Part shown: piece by piece, positions 1 through 8,543 of the stretch
How positions within the stretch are numbered: position 1 is the first letter of the stretch
How the letters are laid out: the number at the start of each line of letters is the position of its first letter
Assembly: GCA_028694115.1 (NCBI GenBank)
Contig: JAQUUB010000025.1
Coordinates: 1-50,388 of the forward strand
Length of the DNA: 50,388 nt
Origin: Lachnospiraceae bacterium
GTDB lineage: Bacteria > Bacillota_A > Clostridia > Lachnospirales > Lachnospiraceae
Reading direction: 5' to 3'
The notes under the pieces: model-generated
Database searches by the model: none
What the model was told of the DNA's origin: nothing
What the model saw: only the letters and a program-made list of their open reading frames with translations
Position numbers and translations under genes: made by a program

Positions 1-11
1 CGATTTAACAC

Positions 12-40
12 TTGACAATAAGATAAAAGAGTGGTATTCT
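12..40 (+). promoter_or_regulatory. Promoter of the infC-rpmI-rplT operon
   Basis: TTGACA at 12-17, a 17-base spacer and TATTCT at 35-40. This is a near-consensus housekeeping promoter and would start RNA near position 47, just before the leader. Confidence 0.7.
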
Positions 41-46
41 TACAAA

Positions 47-204
47 TGTGTTGCGAAGCAACTAATAACAAAGTAGGGTATCCACTCTCACCCTGGGGCA
101 CAACAATAGCTACCAGGTGTTAATATTTTAATTATCTTTGTGCATATTTTGTGCAATTGTATGATGCGAATTTAAGTGGATAGACTAACTATCCACTTTT
201 TTTA
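47..204 (+). ncRNA. L20-type leader RNA (attenuator) of infC operon
   Basis: The leader before infC-rpmI-rplT holds mutually exclusive pairings. The terminator pairs AAGTGGATAG (174-183) with CTATCCACTT (189-198), followed by a T run (197-203). TATCCACT at 79-86 is the exact complement of AGTGGATA at 175-182 and would form an antiterminator. CACCCTGG (89-96) and CCAGGTG (113-119) form another hairpin. Ribosomal protein L20 controls this operon by premature termination in Bacillus; that L20 is the ligand here is inferred from gene order. Confidence 0.8.
174..204 (+). terminator. Attenuator terminator hairpin in infC leader
   Basis: Ten-base perfect stem with loop ACTAA followed by seven Ts, located before the coding region. 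It is therefore a conditional terminator rather than an end-of-gene one. Confidence 0.85.
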
Positions 205-226
205 TTTTATTTAGGAGGGCACGACT

Positions 227-733
227 ATTAGTGAATTAATGATTAACGAACAGATCAGAGACAGAGAAGTACGTCTGGTTGGGGAAGACGGAGAACAGCT
301 TGGGGTAATGTCTTCGAAAGAAGCACAGAAGCTAGCAGAGGATGCAGGACTTGATTTAGTAAAGATTGCGCCTACGGCGAAACCACCGGTTTGTAAAATT
401 GTGGATTATGGTAAGTTTAAATATGAGCAAACTAGGAAAGACAAAGAAGCAAAGAAAAAGCAAAAGACGATCGAAATAAAAGAAATTCGTTTATCACCTA
501 ATATTGATACAAATGATTTGAATACGAAAGTAAATGCAGCTAGGAAGTTCTTATCGAAAGGTGACAAAGTGAAGGTTACATTGCGTTTTAGAGGACGTGA
601 GATGGCGCATATGCATAGTAGCAAGTATATTTTAGATGATATTGCTGAGAAACTTTCGGATATAGCGATTATTGAGAAGGCTCCCAAAGTAGAAGGCAGA
701 AGTATGACAATGTTTTTAGCTGAGAAGAAATAG
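227..733 (+). CDS. infC: Translation initiation factor IF-3
   Basis: IF-3 binds the 30S subunit, keeps it apart from 50S and checks the start codon and initiator tRNA. The protein shows the family N-terminal signature INEQIRDREVRL, the basic linker around KDKEAKKKQK and the C-terminal domain ending GRSMTMFLAEKK. The first ATG is at 239, but the strong AGGAGGG at 213-219 lies 19 bases from it. An in-frame ATT at 227 lies 7 bases from that site, giving an N-terminus of (M)SELMINEQ and 168 residues. infC starting at ATT is known in enteric and Bacillus-type bacteria and allows self-control by start discrimination. First gene of the operon with rpmI and rplT. Identity is secure; the ATT start is inferred. 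Confidence 0.95.
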   Translation: MSELMINEQIRDREVRLVGEDGEQLGVMSSKEAQKLAEDAGLDLVKIAPTAKPPVCKIVDYGKFKYEQTRKDKEAKKKQKTIEIKEIRLSPNIDTNDLNTKVNAARKFLSKGDKVKVTLRFRGREMAHMHSSKYILDDIAEKLSDIAIIEKAPKVEGRSMTMFLAEKK

Positions 734-774
734 ATTACAGTTAAAATAAAGAAGAGATAATAGGAGGAAGTATC

Positions 775-972
775 ATGCCAAAAATTAAAACAAACAGATC
801 AGCAGCAAAACGTTTCAAAGTAACAGGAACAGGAAAATTAAAAAGAAACAAAGCTTATAAACGCCATATCTTGACTAAAAAATCTGCTAAAACAAAGAGA
901 AATCTTAGACAGGCAGCTATTACAGACGCTACAAATGTTAAGAATATGAAGAAAATTATGCCATATTTATAA
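775..972 (+). CDS. rpmI: 50S ribosomal protein L35
   Basis: A 65-residue, very basic protein starting [20 protein letters not shown], the classic L35 N-terminus, at normal family length. It is a structural component of the large ribosomal subunit. AGGAGG at 762-767 sits 7 bases before the ATG. It lies 41 bases after infC and 63 bases before rplT, the standard operon order, and should be controlled by the shared leader at 47-204. Confidence 0.98.
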   Translation: MPKIKTNRSAAKRFKVTGTGKLKRNKAYKRHILTKKSAKTKRNLRQAAITDATNVKNMKKIMPYL

Positions 973-1035
973 TATGAAAAAAACCGAATGAAAGCGTAAG
1001 AAGGACAACCTTCTTTCAAGAAAGGAGCTAGAAAA

Positions 1036-1392
1036 ATGGCAAGAATTAAAGGCGGATTAAACGCTAAAAAAAGACATAATAGAGTATTAAAATTAGCGAA
1101 AGGATATAGAGGAGCTAGATCAAAACAGTATAGAGTTGCAAAACAATCTGTTATGAGAGCATTAACTTCATCTTATGCTGGTAGAAAAGAAAGAAAACGT
1201 CAGTTTAGACAGTTATGGATTGCACGTATTAATGCAGCTGCAAGAATTAATGGAATTTCTTACAGCCAGATGATGCATGGATTAAAATTAGCTGGTCTTG
1301 ATATTAACAGAAAAATGCTTGCAGAAATGGCAGTAAATGACGCAGAAGGTTTTAAATCTTTAGCAGAAATTGCTAAATCAAAAGTAGCATAA
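1036..1392 (+). CDS. rplT: 50S ribosomal protein L20
   Basis: A 118-residue basic protein beginning [30 protein letters not shown] sequence (residues 1-26), with the L20 core [16 protein letters not shown]. It is needed early in 50S assembly and in Firmicutes it represses its own operon by binding the leader. RBS AAGGAG at 1022-1027. A small hairpin (AAGAAGG 998-1004 with CCTTCTT 1009-1015) precedes this RBS; its role is unknown. Last gene of the operon, followed by a terminator. Confidence 0.98.
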   Translation: MARIKGGLNAKKRHNRVLKLAKGYRGARSKQYRVAKQSVMRALTSSYAGRKERKRQFRQLWIARINAAARINGISYSQMMHGLKLAGLDINRKMLAEMAVNDAEGFKSLAEIAKSKVA

Positions 1393-1407
1393 GTTCAGAC
1401 ATAAATT

Positions 1408-1449
1408 AAAGCTCTTAAAATGAATGTATTTTCATTGTTAGGAGCTTTT
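1408..1449 (+). terminator. Terminator after rplT
   Basis: Outer stem AAAGCTC (1408-1414) with GAGCTTT (from 1442), inner stem AATGAA (1419-1424) with TTCATT (1431-1436), ending in Ts. It closes the operon. The rest of the 1393-1719 gap holds only the promoter candidates listed next. Confidence 0.8.
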
Positions 1450-1521
1450 CTGTTTATAGTAGCTTCTTAAGCAAATAGATTCTTATTATTTAGAAAAAAT
1501 CAAAGAGTTGCCAACCAATAC

Positions 1522-1550
1522 TTGACACAAACTTCTTGTTACAATTATAT
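1522..1550 (+). promoter_or_regulatory. Promoter candidate of glycan cluster
   Basis: TTGACA at 1522-1527, 17 bases, TTATAT at 1545-1550 (TATATT at 1546-1551 also possible). A perfect TATAAT at 1634-1639 without a clear -35 is a second candidate nearer the gene. Either would drive the genes from 1720 on, with a leader of 80 to 170 bases. Confidence 0.55.
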
Positions 1551-1719
1551 TAAACATAAGCAAACCATTTTAAGATTCTATATAAGTCTTTAACAGATAT
1601 CTATCTTTGCAATACAGTATATGGAAAATGGTGTATAATAGATATTATGGTAAGTACTATGTTAATTCTTATGAGAAAAGGAACAGTGTGAAAAAGTCGA
1701 AAAGGGGAAGGTATTTGTT

Positions 1720-3126
1720 ATGATCTTACGTACAAGAAAAAATCGAATTTCCATACTATTAATGATAGATTATCTGTGTTTGTTTGCGGCCTATACAATT
1801 GCTGGGAATATCCGATTCAAAACAATGGGACTATGGCCAGCAACAGATATGTATCGAACACTCTTAATTGTTTTTTTACTTAGTTATTGTGTTGTTTATC
1901 TTATGGGAAAAGAGTCAGAGCAGGATGCTACGCTACAAGGTCATTTTACAACTTTCGCTTATATTATGAAAAGGACGTTTCTGACACTGTGCTTCATTAC
2001 TCTTTATCTAATCGGAGTCAAGATCGGAAACGAAGTATCAAGGGCAATGCTTGGAATCTTTTTCTTTATCTTCCTAATTCTTGATTATCTCATGCGAATC
2101 GCTTTTAAATATATTGTGGAGCGTTATTTTTCTATGAATGAATACGCTACAAAGATTATGCTCGTAACTACGAAATCAAGAGCCAGAGAAATCATTTATA
2201 AAATTCATCAGGAAAAAAACACCTTATTGGACTTTAAATACCTTACAATATTAGATGAAGATATGGTAGGTGAGACAATTTGCGGAGTACCAGTAATTGG
2301 AAACAGTACTAATATTACAGAAACCCATCGTTTCTATGCATATGATGAAGTCTTCATTCATTTACCCTATGCGCAAAAATATCCGTTTGAAAAGATTATT
2401 TTTGGCTTTGAACAAATGGGTGTTGTGACACATGTGAATATTCAGATTTTTAATATCAACGTAGAGAATAAGGTAATTGGTAGCTTCGGTGATTACTATG
2501 TAATCTCCTATGGTGGTCAGTCTCATAAACCAATACTACTGATGATAAAAAGAGGAATGGATATTGTGGGATCGCTGGTGGGACTCATCGTTACAGGAAT
2601 TGCAATGATTATTGTTGGACCATTAATATACATTGAAAACCGTGGACCCATTTTCTTCTCACAGACGAGAGTAGGAATCAATGGCAGACGATTCAAAATC
2701 TATAAATTCCGTTCCATGTATATGGATGCAGAAGAGAAAAAAAAAGAACTAATGGATAGAAATGAAATGCAGGGACCGATGTTCAAAATGCAAAATGATC
2801 CTAGAATCACAAAAGTTGGGAGATTCATTCGTAAGACAAGTATTGATGAACTTCCACAATTCTACAATGTCCTAAAGGGAGATATGAGCCTCGTAGGTAC
2901 AAGGCCACCGACTGAGGATGAATATGAAAAGTATCAGGGCTATCATATGCGACGATTATCAATTAAGCCAGGAATCACAGGATTATGGCAGGTAAATGGA
3001 AGAAATAAAATCACGGATTTTGAAGAAGTTGTAAAGCTTGATTTAAAATACATTGATCAGTGGTCATTGCTTATGGATGTGGGGGTATTACTGAAAACGA
3101 TCAGAGCTGTGATGAGAGGTGTTTAG
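1720..3126 (+). CDS. Polyprenyl-phosphate sugar-1-phosphate transferase (initiating)
   Basis: The enzyme moves a sugar-1-phosphate from a nucleotide sugar to undecaprenyl phosphate at the membrane and so starts a lipid-linked glycan. The 468-residue protein has four N-terminal membrane helices (about 9-31, 44-62, 85-105, 108-130), a CoA-binding-like middle region, a further helix near 280-305 and a C-terminal Bact_transf domain. Visible motifs are KRGMDIVGS, FKIYKFRSM, TSIDELPQFYNVLKGDMSL, VGTRPPT and KPGITGLWQVNGR. This is the full WbaP/EpsL-type (large polytopic) architecture. RBS AAGGGGAAGG lies about 9 bases before the ATG. As first gene it defines the cluster; the sugar (Gal, Glc or other) cannot be told from sequence. 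Confidence 0.93.
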   Translation: MILRTRKNRISILLMIDYLCLFAAYTIAGNIRFKTMGLWPATDMYRTLLIVFLLSYCVVYLMGKESEQDATLQGHFTTFAYIMKRTFLTLCFITLYLIGVKIGNEVSRAMLGIFFFIFLILDYLMRIAFKYIVERYFSMNEYATKIMLVTTKSRAREIIYKIHQEKNTLLDFKYLTILDEDMVGETICGVPVIGNSTNITETHRFYAYDEVFIHLPYAQKYPFEKIIFGFEQMGVVTHVNIQIFNINVENKVIGSFGDYYVISYGGQSHKPILLMIKRGMDIVGSLVGLIVTGIAMIIVGPLIYIENRGPIFFSQTRVGINGRRFKIYKFRSMYMDAEEKKKELMDRNEMQGPMFKMQNDPRITKVGRFIRKTSIDELPQFYNVLKGDMSLVGTRPPTEDEYEKYQGYHMRRLSIKPGITGLWQVNGRNKITDFEEVVKLDLKYIDQWSLLMDVGVLLKTIRAVMRGV

Positions 3127-3214
3127 TGGTGGTGCTTTTTGGATATCCTGTAATTTAATTTAAAAAAGAAATCACAACAGGCTATTTGTTGTGGAAAAAT
3201 ATGAGGTAGATAAA

Positions 3215-4426
3215 ATGCAACATGTTTTTGTGATAGGGGCGAAGGGATTTGTTTATGGGGGATATGAATCATTCCTGAATAAACTTACAGAATATCATCA
3301 AAATAATAAGGATATACAATACCATATTGCGTGTAAGGCTAATGGTAATGGAAGAACGGACGAGTCAAAGCTTAAAGGAGTAGAAATTTTGTCTGAAACT
3401 GAATATGTGTATCATAATGCACACTGCTTCAAAATACAATCCCCCGATTTTGGCTCTGCCCAGGCACTCTTTTATGATATTAAATCATTGCAGTATGTAT
3501 GTAACTATATAAAAGAGCATAACATTGAGAAACCTATTATATATATTCTTTCCTCGAGAATCGGATTTGCAATGGGACATTATGCGAAAATCATACATAA
3601 ATTGGGTGGTCAATACTGGCATAATCCAGATGGACTTGAATTTAAGAGAGGAAAATATTCTTATCCTGTACGTTGCTATTGGAAATACTCAGAAAGACTG
3701 ATGGTTAAGAATGCTGACTTGGAGATATGTGATAGTAAGAACATTGAGAAATATATTCAAAGTGAATATGAAAAATATAAACCAAAGACAACATATATTG
3801 CATATGGAGCAGATATTGAACCATCGAAACTAGCAGATAATGATCCAAAGTATGTTGATTGGTTAAAAAAATTCGGTCTTAGAGAACAAAATTATTATCT
3901 GAGCGTTGGAAGATTTGTTCCAGAGAATAATTTCGAGACAATGATTCGTGAATTTATGATGAGCAAAACAGAGAAAGACTTTGCCATTATTACAACCAAT
4001 TATCCTAAATTTCTTGCCAGACTTGATAAGAAATTACATTTTAGCGGAGATAAACGAATTAAGTTTGTTGGAACCGTGTATGATCAAGAATTATTAAAGA
4101 AAATCAGAGAGAATGCTTATGCATATTTTCATGGTCATTCAGTAGGTGGAACTAATCCTTCGTTGTTAGAAGCTTTGGGTAGCACTAAGTTAAACATACT
4201 ATTTAATATTGGATTTAATAGTGAAGTAGCAGAAGATGCTGCACTCTACTGGGATTTAGAAAATGGAAGTTTAGAAAACACAATTACTAAATCAGATGGT
4301 ATGTCTTTTTCTGCAATTGAATCATATGGAGAGAAGGCAAAACAAAGAATAAAAGATAACTATAGCTGGCATTATATTGCAGATAACTATGTGGCTACTA
4401 TAATTAATGATTTTGATGGAGAATAA
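3215..4426 (+). CDS. DUF1972-type glycosyltransferase (Cps2T/RgpA-like)
   Basis: A GT-B glycosyltransferase of the group that includes streptococcal rhamnosyltransferases Cps2T and RgpA, which add the second sugar to the lipid-linked primer. The N-terminus MQHVFVIGAKGFVYGGYESF matches the DUF1972 domain, and GGTNPSLLEAL (about residues 310-320) is the C-terminal nucleotide-sugar site. A GTG at 3191 is in frame, but ATG 3215 has GAGG at 3203-3206 in the right place and gives the family N-terminus (403 residues). It follows the initiating transferase by 88 bases, fitting second-step transfer. The donor is not known; rhamnose is family-based inference, and no dTDP-rhamnose genes are present here. 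Confidence 0.85.
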   Translation: MQHVFVIGAKGFVYGGYESFLNKLTEYHQNNKDIQYHIACKANGNGRTDESKLKGVEILSETEYVYHNAHCFKIQSPDFGSAQALFYDIKSLQYVCNYIKEHNIEKPIIYILSSRIGFAMGHYAKIIHKLGGQYWHNPDGLEFKRGKYSYPVRCYWKYSERLMVKNADLEICDSKNIEKYIQSEYEKYKPKTTYIAYGADIEPSKLADNDPKYVDWLKKFGLREQNYYLSVGRFVPENNFETMIREFMMSKTEKDFAIITTNYPKFLARLDKKLHFSGDKRIKFVGTVYDQELLKKIRENAYAYFHGHSVGGTNPSLLEALGSTKLNILFNIGFNSEVAEDAALYWDLENGSLENTITKSDGMSFSAIESYGEKAKQRIKDNYSWHYIADNYVATIINDFDGE

Positions 4427-4427
4427 A

Positions 4428-5432
4428 ATGCAAGAGGATAAGGTTAGTATTATTATTCCTGCGTATAACGCAGAAAACTATATATCAGAATGTATTGGTT
4501 CATTGGTATCTCAAACATACAAAAACATAGAAATTATTGTTGTATCGGATACGGCATCTAAGGATAGAACACCAGAAATTGTAGATAGCATTGCAAATAC
4601 AGATAGCAGAATTGTCGTAGTAAGACAACATGGGAAGAAGCAGGGAGAGGCGCGTAATGGCGGATTAGATGTGTCTACTGGTCATTATATTATATTTTTG
4701 GACGCTGATGATTGGCTAGAACCAGAGTGCTGTGAGGTTACTGTAAACGAAATAGTGCAAAGTAATGCTGAAATTGTTTTTTTTGATTATATAAAGGAAT
4801 ATGGGAAAAAGAGTGTTCCACGATTTGCTTACAAAGAGCAGAGATTGGAATACACCCTTGATAATAAAGAATTTTTTATATATGACATGAAAACAATTAC
4901 TCCCTGGGGTAAATTGTTTTTAAAGGATTGTATTGGAAATGAAAGATTTGATGAAAATACAAGAGAATCAGAAGATGTAGAGTTTAACTTTAGAATATAT
5001 GGAAAAGTAAGAAAAGCAGTATATATACATAAAATTTTGCAACATTACAGAGTGCTGGAAAGTTCTGCAGTCCATGGATTTGATAACTCTAAAATTCAAA
5101 AATTTGAATACACAATAAATTTAATTAGACAAGAAATGTTGGATGGAGATATAGATAAAGCAAAGGCTTACTATTCGTTTTTGGCAATTATTTACATTGT
5201 GTTGTGTCAGAACTGTATATGTCTTAATCCTGAGAAAAATATTTTTTCTAAATGTCATGATGTGGCTCAGCTTAATAAGAAAAACTATTTTTCAGAAATG
5301 TTTAAAAATTTAAACAGTGTTAATATTCCGTATTCTCGTAGAATAATTCCTATAATGGGAAAATTCGGGGTGAATATAGGTGTGCTGCTTGTTATAGGGA
5401 TAAAACAATTGATTGTAAAGTCAAGGAGATAA
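4428..5432 (+). CDS. Glycosyltransferase family 2
   Basis: An inverting GT-A transferase acting on the cytoplasmic face. It begins KVSIIIPAYNAENYISECI and has the QTYKNIEIIVVSD strand and the metal-binding GHYIIFLDADDW motif with the DxD at about residue 90. The C-terminal half has the typical TPWGKLFLKDCI and SEDVEFNFRIY features. Starts at 4407 and 4416 are possible, but ATG 4428 follows GGAG (4419-4422) by 5 bases and leaves just 1 base after the previous stop (4426). 334 residues. Acceptor and donor cannot be assigned. Confidence 0.88.
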   Translation: MQEDKVSIIIPAYNAENYISECIGSLVSQTYKNIEIIVVSDTASKDRTPEIVDSIANTDSRIVVVRQHGKKQGEARNGGLDVSTGHYIIFLDADDWLEPECCEVTVNEIVQSNAEIVFFDYIKEYGKKSVPRFAYKEQRLEYTLDNKEFFIYDMKTITPWGKLFLKDCIGNERFDENTRESEDVEFNFRIYGKVRKAVYIHKILQHYRVLESSAVHGFDNSKIQKFEYTINLIRQEMLDGDIDKAKAYYSFLAIIYIVLCQNCICLNPEKNIFSKCHDVAQLNKKNYFSEMFKNLNSVNIPYSRRIIPIMGKFGVNIGVLLVIGIKQLIVKSRR

Positions 5433-5435
5433 AAC

Positions 5436-6575
5436 ATGATGAATGAACCTTTAATAAGAGTTCTTCATATAACTGAGACGCTATCTGCTGCAGGTATAGA
5501 ATCTTTTATTATGAATTTGTATAGAACAATTGATAAATCAAGAGTTCAGTTTGATTTTTTTGTACTTAGAAATGAAAAAGAGTTTTATGATGCCGAAATA
5601 GAAAATTTAGGCGGAAAGAAATATTGGATTCAGTCAGATAAAAAGAACACTCTTATAAAAATATTAAATGAGAGTGTATTATTAAACTCCTTTTTGAAGA
5701 CGAATCCATATGATATTGTACATATTCATTATACAACCACTCTTAGAGCTCCATATTTGTTTGCTTGTAAAAGAGCAAATGTGAGTACAAGAATATATCA
5801 TTCACATAGTGCTTTTGTATTAGGAAAATCGAAGTTTAAGATGCTTATCTATGAATATATGAAAGGCGTTATAGAAAAAAATGGAACTGATTTTTTTGCT
5901 TGTTCCGAAGCTGCGGCAAAATGGATTTACTCGGAGAATATGATAAATGATGGGAAAGTAAAAGTTATTTTCAATGGCATAGATGTAGAGAAATTTAAGT
6001 TTGATAGTGACAGAAGACTTACTGTGCGAAAAGAATTACATATAGGAGATGAATTTGTAATTATACATACTGGAAGATTTCTTGATCAGAAAAACCATGA
6101 GTTTATCTTAGATGTTTTTAATGAACTGCTTAAAGAAGATAAAAAAGCAAAGTTATTATTACTTGGAACAGGTGAACTGTTAAATGGGATAAAAGTGAAA
6201 GTTAATAAATTAGGAATTGATTCATCGGTTGTTTTTCTTGGAGTAAAAGATAATGTATATGATTACTTAAGTGCTGCAGATTGTTATATAATGCCATCTT
6301 TGTATGAGGGATTACCGGTTGCGGCTGTTGAAGCTCAGTGTTCTGGATTGCCATGTGTTTTTTCTGAAAATATTACAAAAGAGATTGAATTAACAAAAAA
6401 CGTAAGATTTCTGAGCTTAAATGCCCCCATTAGCAATTGGGTGACTGCAGTGAAGGAGTCGAAGAACCTTATAAGGGGAGATGATTCATTGGTTATTCAG
6501 AAGAAGGGTTATGATATGAGGCAGGTTGCATTAAATTTGCAAAATTTTTATATTGAGGCATCTATCAGAAAATGA
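5436..6575 (+). CDS. Glycosyltransferase family 4 (EpsF-like)
   Basis: A retaining GT-B transferase of 379 residues. The N-terminus IRVLHITETLSAAGIESFIM is the acceptor-domain signature of EpsF-like enzymes; HSHSAF, NGIDVEKF, HTGRFLDQKNHEF and PSLYEGLPVAAVEAQCSGLP are the usual motifs, the last holding the conserved E-x7-E. AAGGAG lies before the tandem ATGATG and it starts 3 bases after the previous stop. It adds one sugar to the lipid-linked oligosaccharide; which sugar is unknown. Confidence 0.9.
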   Translation: MMNEPLIRVLHITETLSAAGIESFIMNLYRTIDKSRVQFDFFVLRNEKEFYDAEIENLGGKKYWIQSDKKNTLIKILNESVLLNSFLKTNPYDIVHIHYTTTLRAPYLFACKRANVSTRIYHSHSAFVLGKSKFKMLIYEYMKGVIEKNGTDFFACSEAAAKWIYSENMINDGKVKVIFNGIDVEKFKFDSDRRLTVRKELHIGDEFVIIHTGRFLDQKNHEFILDVFNELLKEDKKAKLLLLGTGELLNGIKVKVNKLGIDSSVVFLGVKDNVYDYLSAADCYIMPSLYEGLPVAAVEAQCSGLPCVFSENITKEIELTKNVRFLSLNAPISNWVTAVKESKNLIRGDDSLVIQKKGYDMRQVALNLQNFYIEASIRK

Positions 6576-6646
6576 GATTGATGTTGCGATATTCACGGAA
6601 ATATAGTTGCAGTTATTAAGTGATTAATTTGGAGATGGGGGGAATA

Positions 6647-7549
6647 ATGGATTGTAAATTAGTGAGTGTTATTATCCCGGTGTACAAGATACCGGAAGAT
6701 TATTTGAAAGAATCATTAAGTAGCATAATAAACCAAACATATAAAAATCTTGAGATTTTGTTAGTAGTAGATGGGGATTCAAGTATTACACAAAAAGTTG
6801 TAGAAGAATTACATGACGAACGCATAAAGATTTTGATTAATACAGAAGGAACTGGTTTAGTGTATTCACTGAATAGAGGGTTGAGAGAAGCGAATGGTGA
6901 TTATGTAATACGAATGGATGGCGATGATATATGCCGCACTAATAGATTTCGTAAGCAAATAGAGTATTTGGAGTTACATACATATATAGATGTGTTGGGT
7001 AGTTTTGCCAAAACTTTTGGAGCATTTGAGAAAATATATTCATCAGGAACATCTGCTAAAGAGATTGAAGCGGAATTGATACTAAAAAATCCAATTGTTC
7101 ATCCTACAGTTGTGTTTAGAAAAACAAGCATTCAAAAGTACGAAATAAGTTATGACAATGGTGAATCAGAGGACTATAGATTATGGATTGACCTAGTATT
7201 TAAGAATAAATGCAAACTGGAAGTAATCCCAGAAGTATTATTGGATTATAGAATACACGAAGGTCAAGCAACCGTTGTAAAGAGTGATGAAATTGATGCT
7301 TTAGATAAAAAAATAGCAAATTATATTTTAGATTTATTAGATATATCTTTTACAGAGAATGAATTGGAAATTTTCTATAAAATAAGAAATACTAAGCATT
7401 TTACAATAAAGGAGAGCATAGAAGCTTTGCTTTTCTCCCAAAAGCTAATTAATGAGGTTACAAGTTATATTTCAAAACGAAGATTGAAACAAATTATTAG
7501 AAAAAGAGTATTGAGAAATTTATTAAGGAAAGATGAGGATAGAAAATGA
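6647..7549 (+). CDS. Glycosyltransferase family 2
   Basis: A GT-A transferase with LVSVIIPVYKIPEDYLKESL at the start, INQTYKNLEILLVVDG and YVIRMDGDD as the metal site near residue 90. The family pattern NPIVHPTVVFRK and EDYRLWIDLV follows. An in-frame GTG at 6620 exists, but ATG 6647 has a G-rich site (GGGGGG 6637-6642) and the usual family N-terminus, giving 300 residues. It follows a 71-base gap, and its TGA overlaps the ATG of the heptose kinase gene, so the two are probably translationally coupled. Donor unknown; the neighbouring heptose genes make a heptosyl donor possible. Confidence 0.87.
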   Translation: MDCKLVSVIIPVYKIPEDYLKESLSSIINQTYKNLEILLVVDGDSSITQKVVEELHDERIKILINTEGTGLVYSLNRGLREANGDYVIRMDGDDICRTNRFRKQIEYLELHTYIDVLGSFAKTFGAFEKIYSSGTSAKEIEAELILKNPIVHPTVVFRKTSIQKYEISYDNGESEDYRLWIDLVFKNKCKLEVIPEVLLDYRIHEGQATVVKSDEIDALDKKIANYILDLLDISFTENELEIFYKIRNTKHFTIKESIEALLFSQKLINEVTSYISKRRLKQIIRKRVLRNLLRKDEDRK

Positions 7550-8520
7550 TTATTACAAGAGCACCATTTCGAGTAAGTTTTTGTGGAGGGGGAAGCGACT
7601 TACCAAGTTTTTATGAGAAGTATGGTGGATGTGTTTTAAGTACAACAATTAGAAAGTATATGTATTTAACAATACATAATTATTTTGAAAAAGATCAGAT
7701 TTTTCTTAAATATTCTAAAACTGAGGTAGTTAAAGATTTTGACGAAATACAGCATAGAATATTTAGACAATGTCTTACAGATTTTAATTTGAAGGGAGTT
7801 GAAATCACTAGCTCGGCAGATATTCCGGCTGGAACAGGTTTAGGATCATCCTCTACATTTACTGTTGCTTTGTTACAACTTTTGAATACCTATACAGGAA
7901 GCTACTGCTCTAAATATAAGTTGGCAAAAGATGCATGCGCTGTTGAAATAGAAAAACTTGGTGATCCAATCGGTAAACAAGATCAGTTTGCAGCTGCATT
8001 TGGCGGATTAAAATTTTATGAGTTTATGCCCAATGGTTTTGTAAACGTGGAACCAATCATTATGGCACCTGAAAGTTATAAACGATTAGAAGACAATCTT
8101 CTTATGTTTTATCTTGGGGGAACTCATTCGGCATCTGAAATTCTAAAAGAACAGTCTCAGAATGTTAAATCGGTTGATAAAGCTGCAGTTCAAAAGCAGA
8201 TGTGCGAGATTACAAGAAAATTGAAGGAAGAACTTCAAAATAATAATGTGGACATTATGGGACAGTTGCTTCATGAAAATTGGATGCTTAAGAAATCATT
8301 AGCATCAGGAATTACTAACCCGCTGATAGACAAAGCATATGAAAAGGCAATGAAAGCGGGTGCAACAGGTGGAAAACTTCTTGGAGCAGGCGGAGCTGGA
8401 TTTATGCTTTTTTATGTTCCAAAAGATCAACATGAAAGTGTAAGAAGAACTCTTAGCTATTTGAGGGAGATGGAGTTTGAAATGGACAATTCAGGGTCAT
8501 CAATAGTGATGACTGACTAA
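7546..8520 (+). CDS. hddA: D-glycero-alpha-D-manno-heptose 7-phosphate kinase (GHMP kinase)
   Basis: HddA phosphorylates heptose 7-phosphate at C1 to the alpha-1,7-bisphosphate, the second step toward GDP-heptose. The protein (324 residues) starts MIITRAPFRVSFCGGGSDLP, has the GHMP ATP loop SADIPAGTGLGSSSTF (about 92-107) and the C-terminal GHMP motif GATGGKLLGAGGAGFMLFY (about 273-291). The QDQFAAAFGG segment is typical of heptose and fucose kinases of this branch. It overlaps the previous gene by 4 bases and is followed by an epimerase, hddC-gmhB and gmhA, which makes the heptose assignment strong. Confidence 0.88.
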   Translation: MIITRAPFRVSFCGGGSDLPSFYEKYGGCVLSTTIRKYMYLTIHNYFEKDQIFLKYSKTEVVKDFDEIQHRIFRQCLTDFNLKGVEITSSADIPAGTGLGSSSTFTVALLQLLNTYTGSYCSKYKLAKDACAVEIEKLGDPIGKQDQFAAAFGGLKFYEFMPNGFVNVEPIIMAPESYKRLEDNLLMFYLGGTHSASEILKEQSQNVKSVDKAAVQKQMCEITRKLKEELQNNNVDIMGQLLHENWMLKKSLASGITNPLIDKAYEKAMKAGATGGKLLGAGGAGFMLFYVPKDQHESVRRTLSYLREMEFEMDNSGSSIVMTD

Positions 8521-8543
8521 GAGTTTTATATAGGAGACAGAAA

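Noticed and set aside
28..88. AGAGTGG (28-34) pairs with CCACTCT (82-88), suggesting a further leader stem
   Set aside because: The first arm lies inside the promoter (between -35 and -10), so it is not in the transcript if RNA starts near 47.
3173..3193. Hairpin CACAACA/TGTTGTG before the Cps2T-like gene as a terminator
   Set aside because: Only 7 pairs with no T run, and the following genes run on in the same direction with tight spacing.
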